Assembly: GCF_003003125.1 (NCBI RefSeq)
Contig: NZ_PVTZ01000007.1
Span: 1-64,000, forward strand
DNA: 64,000 bases
Reading direction: 5' to 3'
Origin: Laceyella sediminis
GTDB lineage: Bacteria; Bacillota; Bacilli; Thermoactinomycetales; Thermoactinomycetaceae
The translations under genes and the position numbers were made by a program. Positions 1 to 8,529 of the stretch are shown in pieces. The first letter of the stretch is position 1. Each line of letters starts with the position of its first letter. The notes under the pieces were generated by a model, which was not told the origin of the DNA, did no database searches, and was given only the letters and a program-made list of their open reading frames with translations.

Positions 1-153
1 ATTATCTTGGCAGTATAATTCTTTACATTTCTCAGCAATGAAGGAGAAGTCGATCGTTTCATTAATTTTCCGTAACAAGTGATCTCGTGGAACTAATTCT
101 TCTATGTTAACTAGTTCTGGTTGATGTTCTTTACTCGGGTTTGTTCTAAACAT
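1..153 (-). CDS. IS1182-family transposase, N-terminal part (runs off the window)
   Basis: Reading leftward from an ATG at 153 preceded by AAGGAG, the sequence encodes about 51 residues beginning MFRTNPSKEHQPEL, then a VNIEELVP / HLLRKI / IDFSFI pattern. This is the usual N-terminus of IS1182-type (DUF772) transposases, which cut and paste their own element. The catalytic region lies outside the window, so integrity cannot be judged. The element's right end probably lies near 240, where a subterminal hairpin sits next to the copA terminator. Family assignment is from recognised N-terminal motifs only. Confidence 0.75.
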   Translation of the reverse strand, partial: MFRTNPSKEHQPELVNIEELVPRDHLLRKINETIDFSFIAEKCKELYCQDN

Positions 154-192
154 AGAAAAAACTCCTTATAGAGTGTTTTTTATTGATTCGAC

Positions 193-238
193 AAAAAAGG
201 CTGCTGACCCTGCCTTTCAAGGCAGTTTGTCAGCAGCC
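193..238 (-). terminator. Strong hairpin with T-run on the minus strand
   Basis: GGCTGCTGAC at 199-208 pairs with GTCAGCAGCC at 229-238, with an inner CTGCC/GGCAG stem. On the minus strand it is followed by six T (complement of 193-198). It can stop leftward transcription from copA before the transposase. It may equally be the subterminal hairpin of the IS element, which protects a transposase from read-through. Confidence 0.7.
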
Positions 239-240
239 TC

Positions 241-271
241 ACCAACAAGCTAGACGCTTGTTGGTTTTTTT
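241..271. terminator. Second hairpin after copA, T-run on one side only
   Basis: ACCAACAAGC (241-250) pairs with GCTTGTTGGT (256-265), followed by a T-run on the plus strand (264-271). It sits directly after the copA stop, but on the minus strand the expected T-run is missing, because the sequence changes to the neighbouring IS-linked hairpin at 240. This suggests an originally bidirectional terminator cut by the insertion. Confidence 0.6.
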
Positions 272-276
272 ATGCT

Positions 277-2682
277 TTATAACTTCACTCTTTGCAACCG
301 CAATGCATTTAACACAACCGAGACAGAACTAAGCGCCATGGCAGCACCGGCAACCCAAGGTGCGAGGAACCCGAGCGCGGCCACAGGGATGCCGATCACA
401 TTGTAAGCAAAGGCCCAGAATAGGTTTTGTTTAATGTTTCTCATCGTTTTCCTGCTCATTAACATGGCGTCGGCGACACTGTTTAAATCGCCGCGGATCA
501 GCGTGATGTCAGCTGCTTCCATGGCCACATCCGTACCTGTCCCCATCGCCATGCCGATATCTGCCACGGCAAGAGCTGGTGCATCATTAATCCCATCTCC
601 GACCATGGCCACTTTTCTTCCGCTTTGTTGTAGCTTTTTCACTTCTTCAGCTTTCCCCTCAGGCAATACCTCAGCCAAGACCCGGTCAACTCCTACTTCC
701 TCACCAATGGCTTGCGCCGTCCGCTGATTATCCCCAGTGATCATGATCACTTCGGCTCCCAAGTCTTTTAAACGGCGAATAGCTTCTTTGGAGGTCGCTT
801 TCACCGTGTCAGCGACAGCCAGCAAACCGGCATACCGCTTGTCAACAGCGACCAGCATGGCTGTTTTTCCGGCGGTTTCAAGCTGAGACATCCGGGGTGA
901 AATCTCTTCTACATCTACTTGATGTTTTGCCATCAACTTCCTTGTTCCGATCAAAACTTCCTTGCCTTGAACTGTTGCACGTACCCCAAAGCCGGGGAGC
1001 GCTTCAAATGCTTCCGCACGTGCAATAGAGATTCCCTTCTCTTGAATCCCTTCCACAATCGCCTCCGCCAGTGGATGCTCAGAATGTTTCTCTGTGGCCC
1101 CAACCAAGGCTAGAAATTCCGTTTCGTCCATTCCTTCAGCCAGAATCACATCTGTCAGTTGCGGCTTGCCCATCGTGATCGTCCCTGTTTTATCAAGAAC
1201 AACCGTATCGATTTGCTGGGTCATTTCGAGATGTTCCCCGCCTTTGAACAAAACACCCAGTTCTGCTGCCCGTCCGGAACCTGCCATGATCGAGGTAGGC
1301 GTGGCTAAGCCCAAGGCGCAGGGGCAAGCGATCACCAGCACAGCAATCGCTTTTTCAAGAGCATTTGCGAATTGCCCCGGATCGACAAGCAAAAACCACA
1401 CCAGAAACGCAACGGTAGCTATCGCAACCACAATCGGCACAAACACCCCCGAAATCCGGTCCGCCACCCTTTGGATCGGCGCTTTTGATCCTTGTGCTTC
1501 TTCTACCACTCTGATGATTTGCGCTAATGACGTGTCCTTCCCCACCCGGGTCGCCTTCACGACCAAGCGCCCATGCTTGTTGATCGTGGCACCGATCACG
1601 GAATCTCCGATTCGTTTTTCTACGGGGATGCTTTCCCCTGTCAACATAGATTCGTCAACGGCTGATAAGCCATCAACTACTTCCCCATCAACCGGAATTT
1701 TCTCTCCCGGCTTGACAATCAGCAGATCCCCGACTCTCACTTGTTCTATCGAAACGCTTTCCTCTTTGCCGTCACGGATCACCAACGCCGTCTTCGCTTG
1801 CAATCCCATGAGCTTCTTGATCGCTTCGGAAGAGCGACCTTTGGCTCGTGCTTCAAACAGTTTACCAAGGATGATCAGCGTGATAAGGATTGCGCTAGTT
1901 TCATAGTACAATTCCATCTGATGAGTGCTGTGCCCTATCGATTGAACCGTTAGATAGATGCTGTAAAAATAAGCAACCGACGTGCCGAGTGCCACCAACA
2001 CGTCCATGTTGGCGCTTTTGTTTCGCAACGCTTTATACGCACCAACATAGAAATGTCCGCCGATAATGAATTGTACCGGTGTGGCTAGAGCAAGCTGAAA
2101 CCATGGATTCATAAACAGATCGGGCAACCAAATCCAAGAAGTGAACGTAAAGTGGCTCACCATCGCCCACAATAACGGAAAAGAAAGAATGACTGAGAAT
2201 AAAAACTTTCGTTGCTGTTTTTGGATTTCTTTTTGCCGTTGATCCTCTTGATTGCCTTCATCTTTGACCTTCGCTCGGTAACCCAATTGTTCTACTTTAT
2301 CGATGAAGTCTTGCACATTTGCCTCATCGGGTTGATACTCGATTTTGGCCGTTTCCAAAGCGAAATTTACCGTTGCTTTGGTTACGCCAGGCACTTTGTT
2401 TAATCCCTTTTCGATCCGATTCGCACAAGCGGCGCACGTCATGCCGCTTAACTCAAGTTCAACCGTTTCCTTCACTGTCTCAAAACCCAGGGACGCAATC
2501 TTTTCTTCCAATGCCAAGAGGCTGACAAGCTCCGGATCATAAGAAACAGTGGCCTTCTCCAAAGTGAAATTCACATTGGCTTCAGTCACCCCATCCATTC
2601 GTTTCAGGACTTTTTCGATCCGATTGGCGCAAGCAGCGCACGTCATGCCAGATATCCGTATGTTCGCTTGTCTAGTGGACAT
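277..2682 (-). CDS. copA: Copper-exporting P1B-type ATPase CopA
   Basis: An 801-residue membrane ATPase that pumps Cu(I) out of the cytoplasm. Two N-terminal heavy-metal-associated domains each carry GMTCAAC (Cys15/Cys18 and Cys83/Cys86). The P1B core follows: TGES near 348, the membrane CPC metal site at 453-455, the phosphorylation motif DKTGT from Asp497, and a C-terminal [10 protein letters not shown] hinge. Length and two-HMA layout match Bacillus CopA. It lies 82 bp downstream of copZ on the same strand, and the gap holds a CsoR-like palindrome. CPC plus the HMA motifs make Cu(I) much more likely than Zn/Cd. All key motifs are intact. Confidence 0.96.
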   Translation of the reverse strand: MSTRQANIRISGMTCAACANRIEKVLKRMDGVTEANVNFTLEKATVSYDPELVSLLALEEKIASLGFETVKETVELELSGMTCAACANRIEKGLNKVPGVTKATVNFALETAKIEYQPDEANVQDFIDKVEQLGYRAKVKDEGNQEDQRQKEIQKQQRKFLFSVILSFPLLWAMVSHFTFTSWIWLPDLFMNPWFQLALATPVQFIIGGHFYVGAYKALRNKSANMDVLVALGTSVAYFYSIYLTVQSIGHSTHQMELYYETSAILITLIILGKLFEARAKGRSSEAIKKLMGLQAKTALVIRDGKEESVSIEQVRVGDLLIVKPGEKIPVDGEVVDGLSAVDESMLTGESIPVEKRIGDSVIGATINKHGRLVVKATRVGKDTSLAQIIRVVEEAQGSKAPIQRVADRISGVFVPIVVAIATVAFLVWFLLVDPGQFANALEKAIAVLVIACPCALGLATPTSIMAGSGRAAELGVLFKGGEHLEMTQQIDTVVLDKTGTITMGKPQLTDVILAEGMDETEFLALVGATEKHSEHPLAEAIVEGIQEKGISIARAEAFEALPGFGVRATVQGKEVLIGTRKLMAKHQVDVEEISPRMSQLETAGKTAMLVAVDKRYAGLLAVADTVKATSKEAIRRLKDLGAEVIMITGDNQRTAQAIGEEVGVDRVLAEVLPEGKAEEVKKLQQSGRKVAMVGDGINDAPALAVADIGMAMGTGTDVAMEAADITLIRGDLNSVADAMLMSRKTMRNIKQNLFWAFAYNVIGIPVAALGFLAPWVAGAAMALSSVSVVLNALRLQRVKL

Positions 2683-2700
2683 GCTCCAATCCCCTTTCGC

Positions 2701-2735
2701 GGCTCCAACATACCGCTATGGGGTATATTGGAGCC
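2701..2735 (-). promoter_or_regulatory. CsoR-like copper operator inside a palindrome between copZ and copA
   Basis: ATACC-N7-GGTAT at 2710-2726 matches the spacing of CsoR boxes that control copZA operons. It is nested in a longer inverted repeat (GGCTCCAA at 2701-2708, TTGGAGCC at 2728-2735). The same ATACC-N7-GGTAT core recurs at 3144-3160. It could give copA its own copper-responsive promoter, or act as an RNA hairpin adjusting the copZ:copA ratio. CsoR binding is inferred; no csoR gene is in the window. Confidence 0.6.
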
Positions 2736-2764
2736 TAAAAAAATGAGCCCTCCAATAAGAGGCG

Positions 2765-2965
2765 TTACATCACATCGTATCCTTGCTCCTCAATCGCCTC
2801 TTTAATCCGATCCACGCTTAGGTCATTCTCATCAAATTCCACAGTGACGGTCTTGCTGGCCAGATCAACCACGGCATGCGCATGCAGTTTCTTCAATGCG
2901 CCTTCAATCGCATTGACGCAATGGCCGCAAGACATGCCTTCTACCCGCAATTCAACTTTTTTCAT
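2765..2965 (-). CDS. copZ: Copper chaperone CopZ
   Basis: A 66-residue single heavy-metal-associated domain with GMSCGHC (Cys13, Cys16), the Cu(I)-binding loop of CopZ. It has the beta-alpha-beta pattern, ends after a GYDVM tail, and matches the family's usual length. In the cytoplasm CopZ carries Cu(I) to the N-terminal domains of CopA, encoded next. It is preceded by a ribosome binding site (GGAGAG) and a leader of about 150 nt running from the CsoR-boxed promoter near 3140. Confidence 0.95.
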   Translation of the reverse strand: MKKVELRVEGMSCGHCVNAIEGALKKLHAHAVVDLASKTVTVEFDENDLSVDRIKEAIEEQGYDVM

Positions 2966-3133
2966 TTTGCTTCTCTCCTTTTATCTCATCGATAACGTTA
3001 GTGTCTCCATCCTACCGGTCTACTACGCAACTTTACACATGAATTCAAGCAGAATGCTCCCCACACTGTTTCTTGCAACTAGATTTCACTAGGTCAAATC
3101 GGGTACGATTCATTGCGTGTTCTCTGCTCACCT

Positions 3134-3168
3134 TCAATATACTATACCCCCATAAGGTATGTAAAGGC
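3134..3168 (-). promoter_or_regulatory. copZA promoter with CsoR-like box
   Basis: On the minus strand TTTACA (3163-3168) and a TATATT/GTATAT hexamer (about 3139-3145) are spaced 17-18 bp, as a sigma-A promoter. The spacer is filled by ATACC-N7-GGTAT at 3144-3160, the same palindrome core as the box between copZ and copA. A repressor bound here would block RNA polymerase directly. Operator identity is inferred from the palindrome and the downstream copper genes. Confidence 0.65.
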
Positions 3169-3175
3169 GTGTTGT

Positions 3176-4285
3176 TCAATTCGTATGTTGTCCATGCCCT
3201 TCCTGTTTACAATCAGCAGGCTTCTCCTTGTTCAACATGATTACCACACGCGTTCCTTCATTTAGGTTACTTTGGATTTCTACCGTCCCTTCATGCGCTT
3301 CGACCAGCTTTTTCACGATCGTAAGGCCAAGCCCGCTACCACCCGACTTTCGGCTACGCGACTTGTCCACGCGATAAAACCGCTCAAACACTTTTGCCGT
3401 CTCTGAAGCGGGAATTCCCACACCTGTGTCTTTCACAATGATGTATGCTTTGCCGTCCTCTTCTTTCACCTCGATGGAAACCGTTCCGCCTGGTGGTGTG
3501 AATTTCAAAGCATTGGACAACAAGTTGATCAATATTTGCATGATCCGGTTCCGATCGACACATACGGGGATCTCAGTCGAAATTACCTTCTTCAATTGAA
3601 TGTTCTTTGTCCGAAATGCGGTTTCCATCGCTTTCATACTTTGCTCGACAATCTCTCCCAAGCACTCTCTTTTTTTGCGCAATGTGAATCCGGGTGATTC
3701 CACATTGGTTAATTGCTCCAAATCCCCAACCAGATGAATCAATCGCTCCAATTCTTCGTGGCAAGACCGAATTCGTTCCGGCGTCGGTTCCCAGATGCCA
3801 TCCTCAAATGCTTCCATGTGGCTCTTCAGAGTCGCAAGTGGCGTGCGTAGCTCATGCGCGATGTCCGAGGTCAGCATGCGCCTTAATGCTTCTTGTTTTT
3901 TCAGTTCCTCCGTCAAATGATTCAATGCTTGTCCCAACTCTGACAATTCGTCTTTGCCTTCCAAATGGACCCGCATCTCCAAATCTCCCTGAGTGATTTT
4001 CTCCGCCGCCTTTCTCATTTCAATCAAGGGGGAAGCAATCTTTTGGGCGACATAAAAACTGATCACTACAGCCAAGATGATCGTGCCCACCGACGTCCAC
4101 ACAATCGATTGAATCAAGGCCTGTTCGAAATGATGGCTTAAATTGATCACTTGCGGGTTGGGCAACGGAATCTCTTTTAAAAACATGGACAAATGATAAT
4201 GCATACCCATGATGAATATGGCAGCAGACAAACAGATCATTCCAGACGCCACCCAAACAAAGGCCCACGCTAAGCGCTTTTTCAC
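3176..4285 (-). CDS. Sensor histidine kinase, probably copper/envelope-responsive
   Basis: A 369-residue membrane kinase. Two transmembrane helices (about 7-29 and 60-81) flank a short outside loop of some 30 residues containing several His. Then come HAMP, HisKA with DIAHELRTPL (phospho-acceptor His144), and a HATPase domain with an N-box (NLLSNALKFTP), DTGVGI and GSGLGLTIV. The GTG start at 4285 has AGGGGTGAG just upstream, overlapping the stop of the response regulator gene, so the two are co-translated. The signal is unknown; position between a His/Met-rich lipoprotein and copZA suggests metal sensing, as inference. Confidence 0.85.
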   Translation of the reverse strand: MKKRLAWAFVWVASGMICLSAAIFIMGMHYHLSMFLKEIPLPNPQVINLSHHFEQALIQSIVWTSVGTIILAVVISFYVAQKIASPLIEMRKAAEKITQGDLEMRVHLEGKDELSELGQALNHLTEELKKQEALRRMLTSDIAHELRTPLATLKSHMEAFEDGIWEPTPERIRSCHEELERLIHLVGDLEQLTNVESPGFTLRKKRECLGEIVEQSMKAMETAFRTKNIQLKKVISTEIPVCVDRNRIMQILINLLSNALKFTPPGGTVSIEVKEEDGKAYIIVKDTGVGIPASETAKVFERFYRVDKSRSRKSGGSGLGLTIVKKLVEAHEGTVEIQSNLNEGTRVVIMLNKEKPADCKQEGHGQHTN

Positions 4286-4291
4286 ATTTAC

Positions 4292-4978
4292 TCACCCCTT
4301 CGACGCAAACCGGTAACCAAATCCATACACGGTCATAATATACTGTGGCTTTTTAGGGTTGGGCTCAATTTTTTGTCTCAGGTTTTTGACATGCTGATCA
4401 ATGATGCGGTCATCGCCCATATAACTCATGCCAAACGCTTTTTCAATCAACTCCTCACGGGAAAAGGAGCGGTCGGGATGACGGGCAAGGATCAACAACA
4501 ACTTAAACTCAGCTGGTGTTAAAGAAACCGCCTCTCCTCTTATAAATACTTCTTTCCTATCCGTGTCTATCATCAACTCCCCGTCCCGGTAAGAGATGCG
4601 CGAAGCCAACAAATCCTGATGCGAACGGCGCAAGATGGCTTTTAGGCGGGCCACTACTTCCCGGGGACTAAACGGCTTAATCACGTAATCATCAGCACCT
4701 AAAGCAAAACCCTCAATCCTGCTCCCTTCCGAGATTTTCGCCGTCAACATCAAGATCGGAACAGGCGATTGCCCGCGGATGCGCTGGCAGACCGCTTCCC
4801 CTGAAACATCCGGCAACATCAGGTCCAGAATCACCAAATCTGGCGCTTCTTCATTAAACAACTTTAGCGCCTCGGTCCCGTTTGCCGCCTCCAGCGTCGC
4901 GTAACCTTCCTTTTCAAGGTAGGAAACCAACACTTCGCGTATCTTTTCCTCATCATCCACAATCAAAATTTTTCTCAT
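4292..4978 (-). CDS. OmpR/PhoB-family response regulator
   Basis: A 228-residue regulator: receiver domain with the acidic pair in LIVDDEE, phospho-acceptor Asp52 (VILDLMLPD) and a KPF lysine, then a winged-helix DNA-binding domain ending VYGFGYRF. I chose the ATG at 4978 because the receiver motif starts right there and GGGGAA lies upstream. ATG at 4993 and 5032 are alternatives that would add an unconserved tail. It is followed within 7 nt by its kinase. The regulon is unknown; the adjacent lipoprotein is a likely target. Confidence 0.88.
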   Translation of the reverse strand: MRKILIVDDEEKIREVLVSYLEKEGYATLEAANGTEALKLFNEEAPDLVILDLMLPDVSGEAVCQRIRGQSPVPILMLTAKISEGSRIEGFALGADDYVIKPFSPREVVARLKAILRRSHQDLLASRISYRDGELMIDTDRKEVFIRGEAVSLTPAEFKLLLILARHPDRSFSREELIEKAFGMSYMGDDRIIDQHVKNLRQKIEPNPKKPQYIMTVYGFGYRFASKG

Positions 4979-5030
4979 TTCCTGATTCCCCATCTCTTTT
5001 TTTGCATTCGGTAGCGGATCGGCTTCTCGC

Positions 5031-5076
5031 AAAAACGGCCCTGGAGCGAAAGGGATTCTACCATCAGCTCCGGGCC
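5031..5076 (-). terminator. Rho-independent terminator after the CWB2 lipoprotein gene
   Basis: GGCCC-T-GGAGC (5037-5047) pairs with GCTCC-GGGCC (5067-5076), one bulged base. On the minus strand it is followed by TTTTT (complement of 5031-5035). It separates the lipoprotein gene from the two-component genes, so the latter may depend on partial read-through or their own promoter. Confidence 0.75.
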
Positions 5077-5119
5077 ACTGTTTTAAATAAACTCTTCTTC
5101 ACTTCATCCACTAATCGCT

Positions 5120-6349
5120 TCAGTGATGGCCGCCATGGCCGCCTTCGTCCTCAGATGTAATTTCAAGCATTTGATCAATCATTCCTTGTGTGACAAAAGA
5201 AATCGTTTTGCCCGTACCAATCACGTAGCCATGGTTGTACGGACCCACGGTGGGATCATCCTTAAATTTGGGTTGCAGCTGCATGAGATATTCGTGTAGT
5301 TTATTTGAAAGACCTTCTCCATCCAATATCAGCATCGGAGCATGTTTCCCCAGATGGGCAAAAGCAGCTGTGGGAATGGCCGCATCCACACGGTTAGCTC
5401 GATTAAATGTGAATCCATGACCAGGCTCCGTCACACCCCAACCAAAGCCCGTGTCCTGGTCTTTATATTGGGCAAACGCAATCGCATTCTCTTCAGGGTT
5501 AGCCCCGCTGATACGAATCACTTTTCCGTATTCTTTTAATTGCTCTTCCACCGCTTTGGATATGACTTGTTCTGGCCCCAATATGTAAATGTTAGCTTTC
5601 CCCGCTCTTTTCTTCAATGCATCGACCGTCGGATTGGGAATGCTGTCTTTCTTCACATAAAGGAGGGGTTCCGGCATGTGTGCGATCCAGTTGGCCGCGG
5701 GCAAGGTGTATTGCGGTGCGTCCAATGATCCGACAATCACACCTTCAGGGAGCTTGCCGCCACTTGCTTTGGCGTAATATGCATCTAGTTTGTTCGCCAT
5801 TTGCGCCGGCTCATTCCCGGCAATGCTATCCACCTTAAACCCTTTTTCCACCAACTCCTGCTTTACATTGGCAGCGAAATCACCAATCAATATCACCTGA
5901 ACGCCGCCATTTGCTGGGCTTCCCAATGGCTTTAATCTTTGAATCTCTTTCATCGTATCGGCCGGGATGCGGTCTTTCTCAGCATAGAGCAACGGACCGT
6001 TGTTAGGATGATGGATTAAGGTGACAGAAGGCAAATTAACATTCCAGTCCCCTTTCAATCCCAAAATCACGGTACTTGGCCGATTCTGATCCATGGTCGC
6101 CGGCCATACGGTTTGCGAGGTTGTTACAGCCACTTTGACAGGATCGTCATGGTTGACCCGTGTTACATTTTTCGTGTTTAGCGTAAGGAGATTTTGCGTT
6201 ACTTGCTCCGTCGCTCCGCTACTTCCATGTCCCATCTTGCTGTGATCCATTCCTTGCATGTTGTCAGTATGGTTTCCATTATTGCAAGCCGTCAAAACGA
6301 CAGCCATACCCATCAGCAATTGAACAGACATGAGAGTGAGTCGTTTCAT
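5120..6349 (-). CDS. Lipoprotein with cell-wall-binding repeat 2 (CWB2) domains and His/Met-rich ends
   Basis: A 409-residue exported lipoprotein. It has a positively charged start, a hydrophobic segment and a lipobox ending at Cys22 (VVLTAC). Just after the anchor is a Met/His-rich stretch (MQGMDHSKMGH, about 31-41), and the protein ends GGHGGHH. Both resemble Cu-binding motifs. The body holds CWB2-type repeats (PF04122), seen as recurring PLLY..KD.IP...T segments followed by YILG- or VILIG-type strands. CWB2 proteins normally attach to cell-wall polymers. The position upstream of a two-component system and copZA, on the same strand, suggests a role in surface copper binding; that role is inference. 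Confidence 0.8.
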   Translation of the reverse strand: MKRLTLMSVQLLMGMAVVLTACNNGNHTDNMQGMDHSKMGHGSSGATEQVTQNLLTLNTKNVTRVNHDDPVKVAVTTSQTVWPATMDQNRPSTVILGLKGDWNVNLPSVTLIHHPNNGPLLYAEKDRIPADTMKEIQRLKPLGSPANGGVQVILIGDFAANVKQELVEKGFKVDSIAGNEPAQMANKLDAYYAKASGGKLPEGVIVGSLDAPQYTLPAANWIAHMPEPLLYVKKDSIPNPTVDALKKRAGKANIYILGPEQVISKAVEEQLKEYGKVIRISGANPEENAIAFAQYKDQDTGFGWGVTEPGHGFTFNRANRVDAAIPTAAFAHLGKHAPMLILDGEGLSNKLHEYLMQLQPKFKDDPTVGPYNHGYVIGTGKTISFVTQGMIDQMLEITSEDEGGHGGHH

Positions 6350-6457
6350 CTGACAGTTCCCCCTTTGGCATCATTATCACCACTGTATATATTCATGAAA
6401 ACATCTTAAAACAAAAATATGAGATTCTTATGAAGATGAAGGTCATGGAAAGAAAGC

Positions 6458-6494
6458 AAAAAAAGGCGCCCGACAATGAAGTCAGGCGCCTTTT
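6458..6494. terminator. Bidirectional terminator downstream of the DUF2306 gene
   Basis: AAAAGGCGCC (6461-6470) pairs with GGCGCCTTTT (6485-6494). The minus strand reads into seven T, fitting termination of the leftward DUF2306 gene ahead of the lipoprotein promoter. Confidence 0.8.
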
Positions 6495-6538
6495 AGGAAG
6501 CAGGAGTAACCCAATATCCATTGGAGCCATAACGCAAG

Positions 6539-6575
6539 GAAACCGACTAACCTGTAAGACAGGAGTCGGTTTCTT
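6539..6575. terminator. Long hairpin next to the DUF2306 stop
   Basis: GAAACCGACT pairs with AGTCGGTTTC, with an inner CCTGT (6551-6555)/ACAGG (6559-6563) stem. The result is an almost perfect 15-bp helix. It lies between the DUF2306 stop and the next terminator and probably acts in tandem with it. The U-tract is imperfect. Confidence 0.55.
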
Positions 6576-6589
6576 TGCATCTGCACATA

Positions 6590-7207
6590 TTAATAAATCA
6601 ATTTTCTCCTGATTGTCCATTCAGCAATGAGCAAATTGACCATCCAACTCAGCCAAACGGCAATCGAATAAGCCAACCCATATTCAAGCTTAAAACCATG
6701 ATGCGTGATAGCCACAATCATATAAATGGTCATATTGGCGAAGGAAAGAAATAAGCTGCGAATGATCCACTTGGTATGTTGAACCATGTTCTTCTTTCTG
6801 ATCGATGTGTATCCAAGCACGGTGCTTACTATCCAAAGAGTGTTTAGCAATAGAAAGCCGATCGTGCTGGGCATGCCACCCGAAGCAAAGAAAGACACAT
6901 ATATGCTTGGAAAGAAATTCAACAGAATGGATAAGACATAGATTCTCCCGCTCCACGTGTGAACGGGCGCAAACTTGACACGAATCCGTTTGCTCAACCC
7001 GACCGGCCCCGTAATCAAGGCTACCAGAGCGAGCAGGATATGAGCCCGGATCATCAAGATCCAGATTTCTTGATTGGTCAAAGCGACATCTTTTTTAGCT
7101 AAGAAAGAATGAAACGACGGGTCAACCATAAAATTTTTGGACAGAGTATGAAGTACCCACATCACTGCAATGAAACACAAGATGGCTATAAACAGTTTGC
7201 GCTTCAT
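6590..7207 (-). CDS. DUF2306-type membrane protein
   Basis: A 205-residue protein, mostly membrane helices: one near the N-terminus (about 5-22), then several between about 50 and 195. The pattern HTWSGRIY, FFASGG and H.KWIIRS is typical of DUF2306 membrane proteins, whose function is unknown; the conserved His in the helices has invited suggestions of redox or haem chemistry. I chose the ATG at 7207 because AAGGAG precedes it at normal distance. It is monocistronic, with terminators downstream. Nothing in the neighbours fixes a role. Confidence 0.75.
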   Translation of the reverse strand: MKRKLFIAILCFIAVMWVLHTLSKNFMVDPSFHSFLAKKDVALTNQEIWILMIRAHILLALVALITGPVGLSKRIRVKFAPVHTWSGRIYVLSILLNFFPSIYVSFFASGGMPSTIGFLLLNTLWIVSTVLGYTSIRKKNMVQHTKWIIRSLFLSFANMTIYMIVAITHHGFKLEYGLAYSIAVWLSWMVNLLIAEWTIRRKLIY

Positions 7208-7582
7208 GAACACGACTCCTTATACAAATTGATTCATCATGATCAAGGCAACGCCATATCAGGACATCATACTCAATGATAAAGAAAATCAAATGGTTTA
7301 GAAAGTGTTATGTAACATCAAAGCATATACCACTTATCCAGCATGCCTTTTAATTTCTCCACCAAAAATGGGTAAAAAATGCTGTTTTGGATGTATGCAA
7401 TCATCCAAATAGGTGAATAACCTCAAAAAAGCGCCTTCTTATGTTTAAGAAGGCGCTTGCGCTGGTTGACAAAATGGTCGAAGCCGATTTTTGAATCTGC
7501 GTTTTTGGAGAGGGCGAACCCTTCATTTATTTTCATCTAGAGGCGCGCGTTGACATCGCTACTCCTATTGCACAATACTTCA
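7208..7582. other. Intergenic stretch with one terminator
   Basis: About 370 bp without a gene. It holds the promoter side of the DUF2306 gene on the left and, at 7425-7456, the terminator of the DUF2238 gene. I see no further coding sequence or repeat. Confidence 0.5.
7425..7456 (-). terminator. Terminator of the DUF2238 gene
   Basis: GCGCCTTCTT (7431-7440) pairs with AAGAAGGCGC (7447-7456). On the minus strand a run of six T follows (complement of 7425-7430). Confidence 0.8.
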
Positions 7583-8227
7583 TTATCGGTTTGGTGTTAT
7601 CTGGTGTGTATGCTTTTTCATCTGTTTTTCTTTTTGAATGAGACGATCCTGCCACCCGCTCAATAATACTAAAACAAATGTAGAGCCCAACATGGCAGAG
7701 ATGATGTCCCAATGCGAATCCCACTGGTCCCCTTGCGTTCCCAAAAAGTCTTCCATGTTTTCGCCCATCAACCGTCCATAGAGAAATTCGAATATCTCGT
7801 ATCCTGCACTAAAAAACGTACTGATGCTGATTACAAAAAACCAGACCCAACTCCTGTGAACCAGGTTTCTTCTAATCAGGATTTCCCTGAAGAAAAGGGA
7901 GGGCAACACCCCTTGCAAGAAATGCCCCACCCGATCAAAATGATTCCTCGAAAAACCACAGGCATCTTTCAACATGTCAAACAAAGGCATGCCACCATAT
8001 GTATAATGCGCCCCGATCAGCATCACGATCATGCCGACCCAAGCGAAAAAATAAGTTAATGGAGTAAAGGGGAATGATCGATAAGTAAAAATGAGTGCCA
8101 ACAGCAACAACACAGCCGGAATCATTTCATAAAACCATAGCTTGCGATCAGCCGGCTGAATCGCAGACCAAATCCACACCCCCACTACGGAGATCATCAT
8201 CAAAATATAAAAAACTCGCTCTCTCAT
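7583..8227 (-). CDS. DUF2238 (YjdF-like) membrane protein
   Basis: A 214-residue membrane protein with five or six hydrophobic helices. Its core has HFDRVGHFLQG, REIL.R and YEIFEF, followed by a D.WDSHWD segment, the conserved pattern of the DUF2238/YjdF family (E. coli YjdF). No biochemical function is established. The ATG at 8227 is preceded by AGAGGATGG and begins the conserved region; an ATG at 8272 lacks a ribosome binding site. Transcribed alone. Confidence 0.78.
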   Translation of the reverse strand: MRERVFYILMMISVVGVWIWSAIQPADRKLWFYEMIPAVLLLLALIFTYRSFPFTPLTYFFAWVGMIVMLIGAHYTYGGMPLFDMLKDACGFSRNHFDRVGHFLQGVLPSLFFREILIRRNLVHRSWVWFFVISISTFFSAGYEIFEFLYGRLMGENMEDFLGTQGDQWDSHWDIISAMLGSTFVLVLLSGWQDRLIQKEKQMKKHTHQITPNR

Positions 8228-8428
8228 CCAGCCATCCTCTTTTATCCTCAGATTCATTATTATATTGGGCAAAAAAGCAATGAATCATACAATTTTCCCT
8301 TCACGGCATTCAGGTCATTTGCGTTTTTCGAAAGAAGCCAACAAACCGAAGCATGACAGCCCAACAACCGGGGAAAACCATCGTCATTTGATGCTGTTAA
8401 TCTCAATAATCCAGCAGACACAAAAATA

Positions 8429-8459
8429 GAAAGCCTACAAAGCAGTAGACTTTCCTAAT
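8429..8459 (-). terminator. Terminator of the ydbS-ydbT operon
   Basis: GAAAG.CTAC at 8429-8438 pairs with GTAG.CTTTC at 8445-8454. The minus strand continues into TATTTTTGT. It lies in the roughly 300-bp gap between the DUF2238 start and the ydbT stop; no gene is seen in that gap. Confidence 0.6.
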
Positions 8460-8529
8460 CAAATCGCCATATGCTGTGACATACCCGAATTGCCCTTTAG
8501 TAACAATCCCTTTTAGAAGCGAAATGCTA

